Source of the DNA: Cupriavidus basilensis
GTDB lineage: Bacteria > Pseudomonadota > Gammaproteobacteria > Burkholderiales > Burkholderiaceae
Reading direction: 5' to 3'
Length of the DNA: 47,970 bases
NCBI RefSeq assembly: GCF_029335485.1
Contig: NZ_JARJLM010000017.1
Location: forward strand, 1-47,970
In this document: positions 25,413-34,055 of the stretch, in pieces
How the letters are laid out: every line of letters starts with the position of its first letter
How positions within the stretch are numbered: position 1 is the stretch's first letter
Notes under the pieces: model-generated
What the model was told of the DNA's origin: nothing
Databases searched by the model: none
The model's input: only the letters and a program-made list of their open reading frames with translations
Position numbers and translations under genes: made by a program

Positions 25413-26921
25413 CTACGGCTCCTGCCTGCTTTCGGCAGCGAACAGAAGATAGTCATCACACCGGAAGCTCCTGGCTCTGGCCCAGTACTGGGTACTGAAG
25501 CCAGGCCAAAGCGTCGTAACCTTGCCGCTGCGCTTGTCCTGATACCAACTTTTGCAACCGGTTACCCATACCGATGTCTTGAGCCGCTGCTGCAATATCC
25601 GGTTGTACTCAGCCTGAACCTCGCGCCTGACCTCCACCACAGTGCTCCCCTTCCTCCGAGCCTGTTTGAGTGCTCCGACTATGTGAGCGACATTGGCCTC
25701 GATAATGAATACCATCGAGTTGTGGCCGAGGCCCGTATTCGGCCCGGTAATCAGGAACAGGTTGGGAAAGCCACTGACGCTCGCGCCAACGTAGGCTTCT
25801 GCACCAAAACGCCACGCCTCGTTCAGTTCCAGTCCCATGCGCCCGTGCACCTTCAGCTTCCCAAGGGCTTCCGTCGCTTGAAACCCTGTGCCGTAGATGA
25901 TGACATCGGCAGGATGAAGCCTGCCATCAGCCGACAGTACGCCTTCGGGAACGACACGCTCAATCGGGGTCGTTACCAATTCTGTGTTGGCGCGCTGCAA
26001 GGCAGGATACCAGGTGTCAGAGATCAGGATTCTCTTGCACCCCATCACATAATCCGGGCTGAGCTTGGCCCGCAGCACTGGATCTGGCACTTGCGCAAGC
26101 ATGTGTTTGCGTGCGACCTTCTCGCCCCACTCCATGTATTTTGGATTGACCACGGTCCCCAGCGCGGACAACTCGTTCATCCAGTGGATGCGCCAGCGGT
26201 TCAGCCTCATGAAGGCGGGCACCCATCTGTTGATGGTCTTGCGCAAGTTCGAGATCGACCGATCGTGTCGCGGCACGATCCAAGGCGGTGTGCGCTGGAA
26301 CACGCTGAGTTTTCCCGCGCTAGCTGCAATCTCCGGCACGAACTGGATCGCGCTGGCGCCCGTTCCGATCACGGCGATGCGCTTGCCCTGCAAGTTGCAG
26401 CCGTGGTCCCAGCGCGCTGAGTGAAAGGACGTTCCTTGGAACTGCTCAATCCCGCGAAGCTTCGGGATAGCCGGCTCGCTGAGCCCACCCGTACCCAAGA
26501 TCAGGTAGCGCGATCGCAGGCTTCCGTTGTTAGTATGAACGCGCCACGTTTGCGTGCCGGCGTCGAACGCAGCACCGCTAACAAGGGTATTGAAGCGGAT
26601 ACGCTCGATCAGACCATACCGTCTGGCCGTCGCCTGCAGGTATTCGTAGATCTCGGCCTGCCCCGGATAAGTGCGCGACCAGTCCGGATTGAGTGCGAAA
26701 GAGAAGGAATACAAATGTGATGGGATATCGCACGCCGCGCCTGGGTAGTGGTTGTCGCGCCAGGTACCACCCACCGTCTCGCCTCGCTCGAGCATCAGAA
26801 TCGAGTCGAAACCGGCCTCATGAAGCTTGATGGCCATGCATTGCCCTGCGAAGCCAGTGCCAACGATCACCACCTCCGCATCGACGTCCGCTGGCGATTC
26901 GTATAAAGACTGATTTATCAC
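25413..26921 (-). CDS. Flavin-dependent (Baeyer-Villiger-type) monooxygenase
   Basis: This 502-residue enzyme has two dinucleotide motifs, VVIVGTGFAG (FAD, Gly21-Gly26) and IAVIGTGASAIQF (NADPH, ~183-193). Between them is the fingerprint FQGTSFHSARWDH (161-173), the FxGxxxHxxxW signature of class B monooxygenases, in the WDH form rather than WP. MLERGETVGGTWRDNHYPGA is also characteristic. Such enzymes insert oxygen into ketones to give esters or lactones. GTG 26921 has GGAG seven bases upstream. The start overlaps the stop of a 44-codon upstream frame. Nearby hydrolase and dehydrogenase genes would fit a ketone/ester pathway, which is inference. Confidence 0.9.
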   Translation of the reverse strand: MINQSLYESPADVDAEVVIVGTGFAGQCMAIKLHEAGFDSILMLERGETVGGTWRDNHYPGAACDIPSHLYSFSFALNPDWSRTYPGQAEIYEYLQATARRYGLIERIRFNTLVSGAAFDAGTQTWRVHTNNGSLRSRYLILGTGGLSEPAIPKLRGIEQFQGTSFHSARWDHGCNLQGKRIAVIGTGASAIQFVPEIAASAGKLSVFQRTPPWIVPRHDRSISNLRKTINRWVPAFMRLNRWRIHWMNELSALGTVVNPKYMEWGEKVARKHMLAQVPDPVLRAKLSPDYVMGCKRILISDTWYPALQRANTELVTTPIERVVPEGVLSADGRLHPADVIIYGTGFQATEALGKLKVHGRMGLELNEAWRFGAEAYVGASVSGFPNLFLITGPNTGLGHNSMVFIIEANVAHIVGALKQARRKGSTVVEVRREVQAEYNRILQQRLKTSVWVTGCKSWYQDKRSGKVTTLWPGFSTQYWARARSFRCDDYLLFAAESRQEP

Positions 26922-27052
26922 AATCCAACTCCAACAGTGCGGGCACGCCGCGCGATTTTAGATCCATATCCGAAGGCCCACACGTGGTGGGCGACCAGCT
27001 CGCCGAGCAATGACGCGAGCTCGGAGCGCATCGCCTCGCGATCAGCCGTCAT
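26918..27052 (-). pseudogene. 44-codon fragment related to the 19644-20240 protein
   Basis: The frame begins MTADREAMRSELASLLG and continues VWAFGYGSK, matching the N-terminus MSAEREAMFAELAVLLG...YVWAF of the hypothetical membrane protein at 19644-20240. After ~30 residues similarity ends and translation stops at a TGA that overlaps the monooxygenase GTG start (TTGTGA). The fragment therefore sits where a translational leader would, and its ribosomes could feed into the monooxygenase start. Confidence 0.6.
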
Positions 27053-27338
27053 GAGGAAATCCTTCGGCCGGCGGCCCGATGTCGCCACCGGTTGGCACTC
27101 AGGCCCCGTGGCCCTCCCTCCGTTGACCCGGCATCCTCGCTCATGTATGCATCAGGCGACTGACCTATGCTTCTCACGGCACTCTTGTATGAGATGAAGG
27201 CAGGCCGAACTCAGCATCAGCGACCGAACCCGGCACCAGACTTGTCTCGCCGCTCTCCTGTACCTCGTCGCCCCGGACCACCAAGTCACACACGTCCGGG
27301 TCATGAGCATCTGCGCACTACGCCGGCACTCAACTCGA
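27053..27338. other. No gene recognised
   Basis: A 286-base stretch between the monooxygenase leader fragment and the first long direct repeat; no recognisable coding sequence or IS end. Confidence 0.35.
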
Positions 27339-27344
27339 GCCTTG

Positions 27345-28556
27345 CTATTGCACAAACGCTTCACGAAGTGCGACGACCGGCTGATTCGGATCACGAAGGC
27401 GGACAAATGGGCCTAAGTGCCCAAAGAACGCATCGGCCGGTATCGCAGCCTCGGGGGCACTTACCCCCCTTTTGCTGATCTGGTTCCTTGCCAGCATGAG
27501 TAACGCAACCGCCGTCGGGATGCAGGTATTTGGCCCCATTCCGCCAGGGATTTCGCCATTCAGCCAAGCGCTGCAGATATGCCGCTTCTCCCCCTTCCTG
27601 CCCTCCGCTATGGCAGCCATCTCGGCAGGGATGTAGCGCCTGCCAAACAGAGTCTCCGCGAGTGAGCGTTTCAACAGGTACATCGACTCACCAAACGAGA
27701 GCCCGGACAGGTCTTTGCTCACCAAAATCGTATGCAACAGTTCCGCAGCCTCCTTGACCGTCTGCCCGTGCTTGTCCACCCGGGCCTGCAAGACCTTCAG
27801 TACACCGGCCAGGCCATGAGAGAGCACCATCGCGTTAACGCTTTCACGGATGGATGGAAAAGTGCCCGGCAGAGTGACAGGTTCGGGGTGACCCACGGTA
27901 TGGGCCTTGACCGTCCCTACGCCAGGCACGTCAAGGCGGATTTCGGCGAGCGGACTCCCAAATGCGATTTCCCCAGCCCTGAACACTGGAATACGTCCAG
28001 TGAGTTGCTCGACCCAGTGCTCCAGTGCTGCGCCCATCTCGGAGTCCGCGTTTTCTTCCTCCTTCGCGCGCGAAGTGCTTCCCCAGGTTGTCACCACACG
28101 ATGCGGTGCACCCACCTGCCGGATCGCCGTGCTCGCCAGCAAATTAGCAACACCCGGGCTTGCCCCCATACCAATGATCGCAGTGATCCCCGCGGCCTCG
28201 GCCTTGGCGTGCAGATCCAGCATGGCCAGAGTCGGCTCGGGATCGTCGCAGATGTCGATGTAGTGGCAACCCGCATCGATTGCGCACTCGAGCACCGCCG
28301 TGCCGAAGAGGTAATATGGGCCGATGGTCGATACCACGACGTCGTATTGCCTCAGGACATTCGTCAGGGCCACACGGTCGCGTGCGTCCACCTCCATGGA
28401 ATCTATGGATGGATGCCTCAGTGCAAGCGCATAGTCTCGGGCCGCACCCACGTTTCTGTCGGCGATGGTAAGCCGGGTAAAGGCCTTGAGCTTGATCGCC
28501 GTCTCGACAAAATGCCGGCCCATGAGGCCGCAGCCTCCCAAAGCAATCACGTTCAT
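27345..28556 (-). CDS. Saccharopine dehydrogenase-like NAD(P)-binding protein (copy 1)
   Basis: The 403-residue protein opens with the Rossmann motif VIALGGCGLMGRHFVETA, then TIADRNVGAARDYA, VVVSTIGPYYLFGTAV and CHYIDICDDPE, as in the saccharopine dehydrogenase NADP-binding family; GMGASPGVANLL follows. The C-terminal half (VPGVGTVKAHTVGHPEPVTL and onward) is shared by uncharacterised members of the family, so true saccharopine chemistry is unlikely to be its role. The ATG has AGGAG upstream and overlaps the stop of the hydrolase remnant (ATGA), indicating translational coupling. A near-identical copy is at 45472-46683 and a broken one at 17932-18270. Confidence 0.85.
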   Translation of the reverse strand: MNVIALGGCGLMGRHFVETAIKLKAFTRLTIADRNVGAARDYALALRHPSIDSMEVDARDRVALTNVLRQYDVVVSTIGPYYLFGTAVLECAIDAGCHYIDICDDPEPTLAMLDLHAKAEAAGITAIIGMGASPGVANLLASTAIRQVGAPHRVVTTWGSTSRAKEEENADSEMGAALEHWVEQLTGRIPVFRAGEIAFGSPLAEIRLDVPGVGTVKAHTVGHPEPVTLPGTFPSIRESVNAMVLSHGLAGVLKVLQARVDKHGQTVKEAAELLHTILVSKDLSGLSFGESMYLLKRSLAETLFGRRYIPAEMAAIAEGRKGEKRHICSAWLNGEIPGGMGPNTCIPTAVALLMLARNQISKRGVSAPEAAIPADAFFGHLGPFVRLRDPNQPVVALREAFVQ

Positions 28557-28915
28557 GCCGGTTCTCCTGCAAGCGGGCCGAGCATGGCCGGAATTGAGTT
28601 CAGGCTGACGGTGCCGTGCGCCAGGTCATCCAGGGAGTACGGTGCACTCCCCGTCAACCCCAGTTGCGTCAGCAAATGAAGCGAGGCTAGACGGGGCCTG
28701 CCGCTCAGCCGGCTTGACTTGCCAACGTCGCGATTGTCAAACCGGATCACCCGATAGCCCGCCCGCACGGTGCCTTCAACCAGAGCATCCGGCCATCCCG
28801 TCAGTTGCTGACAAAGTCCGTGAATCATCACGGCGGACGGGTCCGTGTCCGAGCCCAATGACTCATATGCGAGCCGGACATTGCCAATGCGAGCTAGCCC
28901 CAGTGTTGAAACCAA
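28553..28915 (-). pseudogene. Truncated alpha/beta hydrolase (copy 1)
   Basis: The 120 codons cover only the N-terminal part of an alpha/beta hydrolase: GNVRLAYESLGSD, VMIHGLCQQLTGW (oxyanion loop) and GYRVIRFDNRDVGKSSR, then YSLDDLAHGTV, after which the nucleophile elbow, acid and histidine are missing. The frame ends NSIPAMLGPLAGEPA and overlaps the dehydrogenase start. The copy at 46680-47042 is truncated at the same place, so the deletion came before the duplication. The product cannot be a hydrolase; translation may persist to couple the downstream start. Confidence 0.82.
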
Positions 28916-28959
28916 GATGCACTCCTAAGAACGTCATGTTTCGATGATACCTCAATACA

Positions 28960-28978
28960 CATCATAACGGTTATTATG
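28960..28978. promoter_or_regulatory. 19-bp dyad upstream of copy 1
   Basis: CATCATAAC-G-GTTATTATG is a near-perfect 9-1-9 inverted repeat 45 bases before the hydrolase-remnant start. The same dyad precedes copies 2 and 3, and its CATCATAAC half-site lies before the TetR gene at 34056-34787. It is the likely repressor site over the promoter. Confidence 0.7.
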
Positions 28979-28980
28979 TC

Positions 28981-29012
28981 TTTTTGCACTGGAGTTCGCT
29001 CCAGTGCAAAAA
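28981..29012. terminator. Perfect 14-bp bidirectional hairpin
   Basis: TTTTTGCACTGGAG, loop TTCG, CTCCAGTGCAAAAA: a perfect stem with T/A tracts at its base and a stable UUCG-type loop, able to terminate in both directions. It lies just upstream of the dyad at 28960-28978 and would insulate the copy-1 promoter. The copy-2 equivalent (47111-47138) has lost two pairs. Confidence 0.75.
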
Positions 29013-29033
29013 GTTTTCCGATGGACTACCGCC

Positions 29034-29383
29034 TGCCGTCCGGTACCGGGCGTCGTGCCCTGTCCGGTACGGAGACCGACGGGATCACCGAGCTCTTGGA
29101 GCCTTGATTCCGCTCCCGGTTAGCCTGCCGTGTCCGATCTCTGCGCCCCCCGATCCTTCGCTGTCACGGAAGTCACATGGCCAGCCTTGGCGCGGCCCGG
29201 TTCCCCAGATCATCCATGCAGGAGAAGCCACCGGCACGGAAACCAGGCTGAGCGGCGTGGAGGCAAGTAGCCCGCCGATGACGGCTTCAACCCGGCCAAA
29301 CACCCTGGAGCGGAGCCAGTGAGCGCCCAGCATACTCAGCATGTTGGTTGAGTCAGAGTGAGCGCTTTGGCTTTACTGATTCT
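29034..29383. other. No gene recognised
   Basis: About 350 bases after repeat copy 1. A minus-strand frame at 29085-29342 has one hydrophobic stretch (VEAVIGGLLASTPLSLVSV), but I cannot assign a family. Confidence 0.3.
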
Positions 29384-29895
29384 TCAACGCTTCGGCACAG
29401 CAAGCGCCAGTGTTTCAACCTTTCTGATCCAGGCATCTTTGCAATCTCAGTAGGCGTGCGAGTCATTGGGGTGTAGCCGCTGGCATCGCGTCTTCTCTTG
29501 ATCGTAGGCACGAGAGACGTCAACGTTATTGCGAAGGTAGTCCCGAAACGCAAGGTGCCGGACAATCTCAGGGGAACCTTCAGCGTAGCAATGAAGCTGG
29601 ACGAGCCTGCTCTTAGAGATTGGATCGGTCTTAGTGCAGTAACGACGGCCTGGCAGGCCGAGTTCGCCCCGCCACTCGTAGCCTAGCCGCTCGATTTCGC
29701 CGCTGCAGTGATCCAAATCCGACAAGCTCGAGACTACTGGGATGAGGTCCAGCACCGGTTTCGCGCGGATGCCGGGAATCGCTGTTGATCCCACGTGGTG
29801 CACAGCCAACGCGCACGCGCCAATTGCTGCGATCAGTGCTTGGGCCTCCGTGATCGCCTCTGGAACGCGGCGAGGACGCCTGGTCCGGCTCTGCG
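29384..29895 (-). pseudogene. GrpB/UPF0157-family nucleotidyltransferase-like pseudogene
   Basis: The frame reads ALAVHHVGSTAIPGIRAKPV, LGLPGRRYCTKTD, LVQLHCYAEGSPEIVRHLAF and RDYLRNNVDVSRAYDQEK, a clear GrpB protein. An in-frame TGA replaces the Thr of SHAYTDCKDAW; the frame then continues DCKDAWIRKVETLAL to 29384. The 5' end is lost: matching starts only at about residue 25 of the family and the upstream sequence is foreign. One nonsense codon plus a missing start make it a pseudogene. Confidence 0.8.
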
Positions 29896-29996
29896 CAACA
29901 GCGCAGGGGGCGGCAAAGCCGCTGCGTCACAGAAGTGAAGCTTGTTGAAGCAACGTCCCGCATTGCCGGTCCAGGAGGGGCCCTGACTAGGACATA

Positions 29997-30083
29997 TTGC
30001 GACACCTGGCCAGGCACGACGAGCGGCGTCCCGATGTGTCCGAGGCTATGGTCTAGATCGCAATGGGTGGACCGCGGCTAATG
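29997..30083 (+). pseudogene. IS5-family transposase C-terminal scrap
   Basis: RHLARHDERRPDVSEAMV, a stop, then IAMGG match the same C-terminal segment as the IS5 remnant at 20241-20470, on the opposite strand. Only ~85 bases are left. Confidence 0.65.
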
Positions 30084-30148
30084 GGCACGGTGTGCGGCAG
30101 CCTATCGAATGGCGCCACGATGGGAGCTCGGCGCGCCAACACCGATCG

Positions 30149-30167
30149 CATCATAATGGATATAATG
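30149..30167. promoter_or_regulatory. Weaker match to the 19-bp dyad
   Basis: CATCATAAT-G-GATATAATG agrees with the copy-1 site at 15-16 of 19 positions but is less symmetric. It lies 177 bases upstream of the VirK-like gene and may be a decayed or low-affinity site left by a rearranged copy. Confidence 0.4.
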
Positions 30168-30343
30168 TCATCGATCGCATGACGTAGAAACGTGATATCC
30201 GAGTAATACACCTTGAGACCTCAAAGCTACCAACTACCCAGATCTGCCATGTTCCCTCCCCTGTCGAATCACTGTGTTTTGTCGAGCGCGGGTTCGATTC
30301 GACTTCTGACAACGTCCACTATTCGAAGAAAGGAAGACTAGCC

Positions 30344-31363
30344 GTGCAAGGACCCCTGCCGAACCTGCCCTGGCTCCTCGGGCCGGATACCCGGCGTCTG
30401 TTATCCCAGGCCGGCCCTCTGATCTATTGGCGATATCTGTTCACACTGGGCGCCGTCTCGGCGTTCTGCCATCCGGTAGGAGCCAGCCGCTGGTGGATCA
30501 AGCGTCTCAAGCTGATCGGCCGTTCCACGTTCCGCCGCATTGCCGTCCAAACTTGGCTTGGGGCGGTGGCATCGTGTGGCCTGCTACGCCGCGTTGTGGC
30601 GGCACGCCCGGCCGTGCTCGAGCGCCCGTTTCGACCGCTGGCCCGCTTTGGATTTGATTTCGACGAGCGCATGCGCATCGTGCTGGAGCACTATCGCATC
30701 ATGCACGCCAAGCTGCCTGCGGCGGTCTGCGAGCGCATCTACCTGTCAGCGGGCCTCGAGTGGCATGTGCCTGGCGCCGGGTATGCGCTGCGGCTTGCCG
30801 ATTCCGGCCCCAACCCCAAGGAAGGCGAATTGGCCTTCTACTGGATTGACAAAGCCCACGGTGCCTGCTTGGCGCAACTGAGCTTTTACCTGACACAGGG
30901 CAAGCACGGCACAGAGGTGTTCATTGGTGGCTTGCAGGGGCCATCGGGCGGATCTAGCCGCGATTGGATCCGTGAGGCAACTCGCGCCTGCGATGGCCTG
31001 CGGCCAAAGGATGCGGTGATGGAAGCGCTGCTGGCGCTGGCTGCCACGCTCGGCGTGACACGCGTGGTTGCGGTGTCGCGCATAAACCACGTGGGTCGTC
31101 AGCGGCGCACTCCGCGCGCTATCCTGGCCGACTACGAGAGCTTCTGGACCGAGGCAGGCGGTCGGGAACTGCCTTGCGGGAACATGGAGGTGCCGGTAGC
31201 GCAGCCACGGCGCGACGTGATGTCGCTGCCGTCAAAGAAGCGCTCGGCCTACCGACGCAAGCTGCAGCGTCAGGAGGCGATCGAAGCGTTGGTCCGCGGT
31301 TGGCTGGGCGGGCCCAAAGTCGCCGTCCATGGGGATTCAGAGCAGGCTGTGGCAATAGCGTAG
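30344..31363 (+). CDS. VirK/YbjX (DUF535) family protein
   Basis: The 339-residue product carries DUF535 features: LSFYLTQGKHGTEVFIGGLQ, SRDWIREATRACDGLRPKD, AATLGVTRVVAVSRINHVG, YESFWTEAGG and the C-terminal PSKKRSAYRRK. VirK and YbjX are linked to envelope function and antimicrobial-peptide resistance in enterobacteria; the biochemical activity is not established. GTG 30344 has AAGGAAG seven bases upstream. It appears to stand alone, with IS scraps on the left and an MscS-like channel gene ~580 bases to the right. Confidence 0.85.
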   Translation: MQGPLPNLPWLLGPDTRRLLSQAGPLIYWRYLFTLGAVSAFCHPVGASRWWIKRLKLIGRSTFRRIAVQTWLGAVASCGLLRRVVAARPAVLERPFRPLARFGFDFDERMRIVLEHYRIMHAKLPAAVCERIYLSAGLEWHVPGAGYALRLADSGPNPKEGELAFYWIDKAHGACLAQLSFYLTQGKHGTEVFIGGLQGPSGGSSRDWIREATRACDGLRPKDAVMEALLALAATLGVTRVVAVSRINHVGRQRRTPRAILADYESFWTEAGGRELPCGNMEVPVAQPRRDVMSLPSKKRSAYRRKLQRQEAIEALVRGWLGGPKVAVHGDSEQAVAIA

Positions 31364-31942
31364 CCGAAAAGACCGTACTCATCAGGGTTCCCGCACACTC
31401 GCTGGAACTCATCCGTCAATCCGCCCCCAACGACTACCCGGAAGACGCCTTCGCTCGACAGGGTCTCGTTCACTGGCATGGACTATCAACGATCATTCTC
31501 ACACTCCATGAATTGAGCCTTCCGAGATGCTGATGCGTGGCGCCGGGTCGCTTTGCCTCTCCCCTGCTGCCAACTGCAACGCCGGCGCGTCACAGAACGA
31601 GTGGCAATATCACCTATCGTAGGATTGCCGGCGCTATGCTCCGCGCAAGTACCGCATTCTGCGGAACTTGTTCCGACCTCGGCGGTTCCGCCCCCCGGAA
31701 GGGAGAGAGGCGGATATTCGTCAGTTTTCCGCAAGCCATGCTGAACTTTCGCTATGCCTCCACGAACCGAGATCGGTACGATTCTCTTTCTGCACGTCCG
31801 ACCAGCAATTATCGTTAGGCAAGTCAAGCGCGGCAACCATTCTGGCGACCCTCACGCATACCGAGATGACTGCACAACTAAATTCCGGCTTTCCATCAAG
31901 CAAAAAAAAGCAAACAATTCGATAGAGGGAGCGAACGGGGAA
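31364..31942. other. No gene recognised
   Basis: About 580 bases between the VirK-like gene and the MscS gene. The last ~190 bases are in frame with MscS (open from 31754) but not MscS-like. A minus-strand frame at 31270-31479 reads EFQRVCGNPDEYGLFGYAIA, which looks protein-like but which I cannot place. Confidence 0.3.
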
Positions 31943-33190
31943 ATGATTGCATCCACACTCCCAATCTCGTGGGCGAAGGTCAATGCAATGGATGTCTTTG
32001 TGGGGTCGCTACTCACCCTGCTGATTGTGCTGGCGTCGATCCGGCTTTCGAAGGCAGCAGCAGGAAGACTCCGACAGAGTCCCTTCTGGAATACGGCAGT
32101 TGCATATCTTGCGTTTCCGGTCTGCGTTACTATTGGATTGCTCCTCGTTCAATGGCCTCTGAAGTCAGATAGCTATCTTCTGCATGTTTACATCGAAGTG
32201 GCCGTGGTGCTTCTTTTGTCGCACGCAATGGCCTGGGCCATCGCGCTGGTCTTTAGACCGACAGTCCTGCTAGATCGGGCACTTCGATTTGTAGCGCTGG
32301 TAACAGGGATTGTAGTAGCAGTACAGTCCCTAAAACCGCCAAAGGAACTGCTGCAGCTAGTCTCCGAGCTTGAGCTCAAGGTCGGAGCATCGAGGATCAG
32401 TGCAGAGGGTCTCTTCAATGGTGCGAGTTTTGGAGTGATTTTCTTCATCATTGCCATTTCCGTCTCGAAAGCTGTCGAACGGAAGCTGCTTCAAAGCAGA
32501 GCTCTCCCGCACAACCTTTTGCTTGCGCTTGCCAATATCAGCCGAGTAGCGATCTGGTCCGTTTCCGTCGTCCTCACTTTGGTGGCCATTGGAATCGATG
32601 CGACAACGATGGCTGCCTTTGGAGGCGCCTTGGGCATCGGGCTTGGTTTGGGGATGAAGCGCCTCGCATCAAGCTATATCAGTGGTTTGATCATTCTCTT
32701 TGAACAATCGATTCGCATCGGAGATACCATCTCGACCGGATCCCTAAAAGGGAATGTCACACACCTAACGGCGCGCTACACCATGATCCGATCAAGCGAT
32801 GGTGTGGAAGCAATCATTCCAAATGATGTTCTGACCTCCACTACAATCGTGAATGAGTCGTGGTCAGATCGCAATATCAGGCTGGAAACATCAGTTCTCA
32901 TAAAATCCGATAGTGATCTCAGCAGTGCGAGATCCAGCATGCTCAATGCCATTACCGATCAACCAAGAGCATTGTCGGAACCGGCACCGAGCGTCTACGT
33001 AGCCGGCATCGAGCGACTAGGTATACGCTTGGAAGCGCATTTCTGGATTGCGGACCCGGACAACGGAAAGCTCAATGTCATCTCTGATGTAAATGCTTCG
33101 ATCATTCAACGCTTCCGCGAGAAGGGTATCCACTTCCCTGGCTCGCTGGACCTACTCTGCACTGGATTGATGCCTGACCCGGACCGGTAG
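31943..33190 (+). CDS. MscS-family mechanosensitive channel
   Basis: From ATG 31943 the 415-residue protein has four to five membrane helices in residues ~10-230. The MscS pore helix follows (AAFGGALGIGLGLGM), with the beta-domain QSIRIGDTISTGSLKGNVTH, the SDGVEAIIPNDVL motif at about 285-300, and a C-terminal alpha/beta region (VYVAGIERLGIRLEAHFWI). Such channels open under membrane tension to release solutes on hypo-osmotic shock. A GAGGGAG lies 11 bases upstream of the chosen start. The gene is more AT-rich than its surroundings and has no evident operon partners. Confidence 0.88.
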   Translation: MIASTLPISWAKVNAMDVFVGSLLTLLIVLASIRLSKAAAGRLRQSPFWNTAVAYLAFPVCVTIGLLLVQWPLKSDSYLLHVYIEVAVVLLLSHAMAWAIALVFRPTVLLDRALRFVALVTGIVVAVQSLKPPKELLQLVSELELKVGASRISAEGLFNGASFGVIFFIIAISVSKAVERKLLQSRALPHNLLLALANISRVAIWSVSVVLTLVAIGIDATTMAAFGGALGIGLGLGMKRLASSYISGLIILFEQSIRIGDTISTGSLKGNVTHLTARYTMIRSSDGVEAIIPNDVLTSTTIVNESWSDRNIRLETSVLIKSDSDLSSARSSMLNAITDQPRALSEPAPSVYVAGIERLGIRLEAHFWIADPDNGKLNVISDVNASIIQRFREKGIHFPGSLDLLCTGLMPDPDR

Positions 33191-33311
33191 CCACTAGCGA
33201 CAAGAGCCTCTTGTGAGCGCGACGACGCCACAACCAATCACTTTCAGCATCGCATCGATTTCCAAACAGTTCAGGGCATTCTCGAGCCCGCCCTGGAAGG
33301 ACAGGCGGGAA

Positions 33312-33660
33312 GTAAGCGGCGCCATTCTGAAGATAGGTAAGCGACTGTCCAATACCGTCCTTACGCTGAGTCCCCGCTGAGGAAAATAGATGCCCATCAA
33401 TGGTTGGATGGGCATCTCTGCTCGCTACGGCGACCCTTATCGGAAGTACCTTCTGCAACGAACCGCGGCGACGCTTCACCAACGAGTACAAGCGGCAAGT
33501 CGTGCAAACGCTGCTGGCGTCGCCGATGTGGCTGTCGCGTGTGGCGCGTGAGCATGATCTGAACCACAACCAATTGGCCAGACGGCGTCGCGAGTACGAG
33601 CAAGGGAAGTGTGGCACCGCGGCCAATGAGGTAACGGAGTTTGTGCCAGTCTGCAACTCG
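33312..33660 (+). mobile_element. IS66-family left end with TnpA remnant
   Basis: GTAAGCGGCG at 33312 resembles IS66-type terminal repeats. From 33445 the frame reads RRRFTNEYKRQVVQTLLASP, then SRVAREHDLNHNQLARRRRE and EVTEFVPV, the full helix-turn-helix protein TnpA of IS66 elements. TnpB and the TnpC transposase are missing: the frame runs into an IS5 scrap at about 33660. Confidence 0.68.
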
Positions 33661-33693
33661 GCGCAGTTCGGGTGGCAGTGGCTGCCGACGCGC

Positions 33694-33891
33694 TGTGCGC
33701 CAATCGAGCATCAGCACTTTGTCGTGAGGCGTCAGCGACAGGAACCGGCGCATCAGTCTGCGAAACCACCAGTACACCCTTTGCCAGGCCGGGCAATCCT
33801 TCGGCAGCACGCGCCAGCCAGATCCCGAGCGCATCAGATATCGAAGGCGTCGATGATTTCCCTCAGATCGGGCTTCCTGCGCCGTCCTCAC
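33694..33891 (-). pseudogene. IS5-family transposase N-terminal fragment
   Basis: From ATG 33891 the minus strand reads LRYLMRSGSGWRVLPKDCPA, then WQRVYWWFRRLMRRFL and HDKVLMLD, the conserved N-terminal part of IS5 transposases. At about 33694 it is cut by antisense IS66 tnpA sequence, so no DDE triad remains. Confidence 0.75.
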
Positions 33892-34055
33892 TGGTCGGGC
33901 TTGGGCTGCAAACCATCAGTTGCCGCCCGCTGCACGTCTGTCAGGTCGCTTGACTAGCGTTTCGTCTTGGCTGCCATGCTTGCCCTGCCGCTCTCGGTGT
34001 CCTCTTTCCACATCCCAACTCTAGAACACATCCGCAGCGAATTCCCAAACAGGCT

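Larger units (their letters stand above)
27339..29033 (-). repeat. Long direct repeat, copy 1
   Basis: About 1.69 kb matching 45466-47160 in the same orientation at a constant offset of 18,127 bases with no indel seen. It contains the dehydrogenase, the truncated hydrolase, the 19-bp dyad and a hairpin. The two dehydrogenase proteins differ at 14 of 403 positions by hand alignment, the hydrolase remnants at 6 of 120. Similarity fades at both ends without recognisable IS ends. Confidence 0.92.

Noticed and set aside
27345-28556. True saccharopine dehydrogenase of lysine metabolism
   Set aside because: Only the NADP-binding half resembles that family; the C-terminal half is a different uncharacterised domain and there is no lysine-pathway context.
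27732-28679. 315-codon plus-strand frame, repeated in part at 45859-46269
   Set aside because: Antisense to the dehydrogenase; its presence in both copies follows from the duplication.
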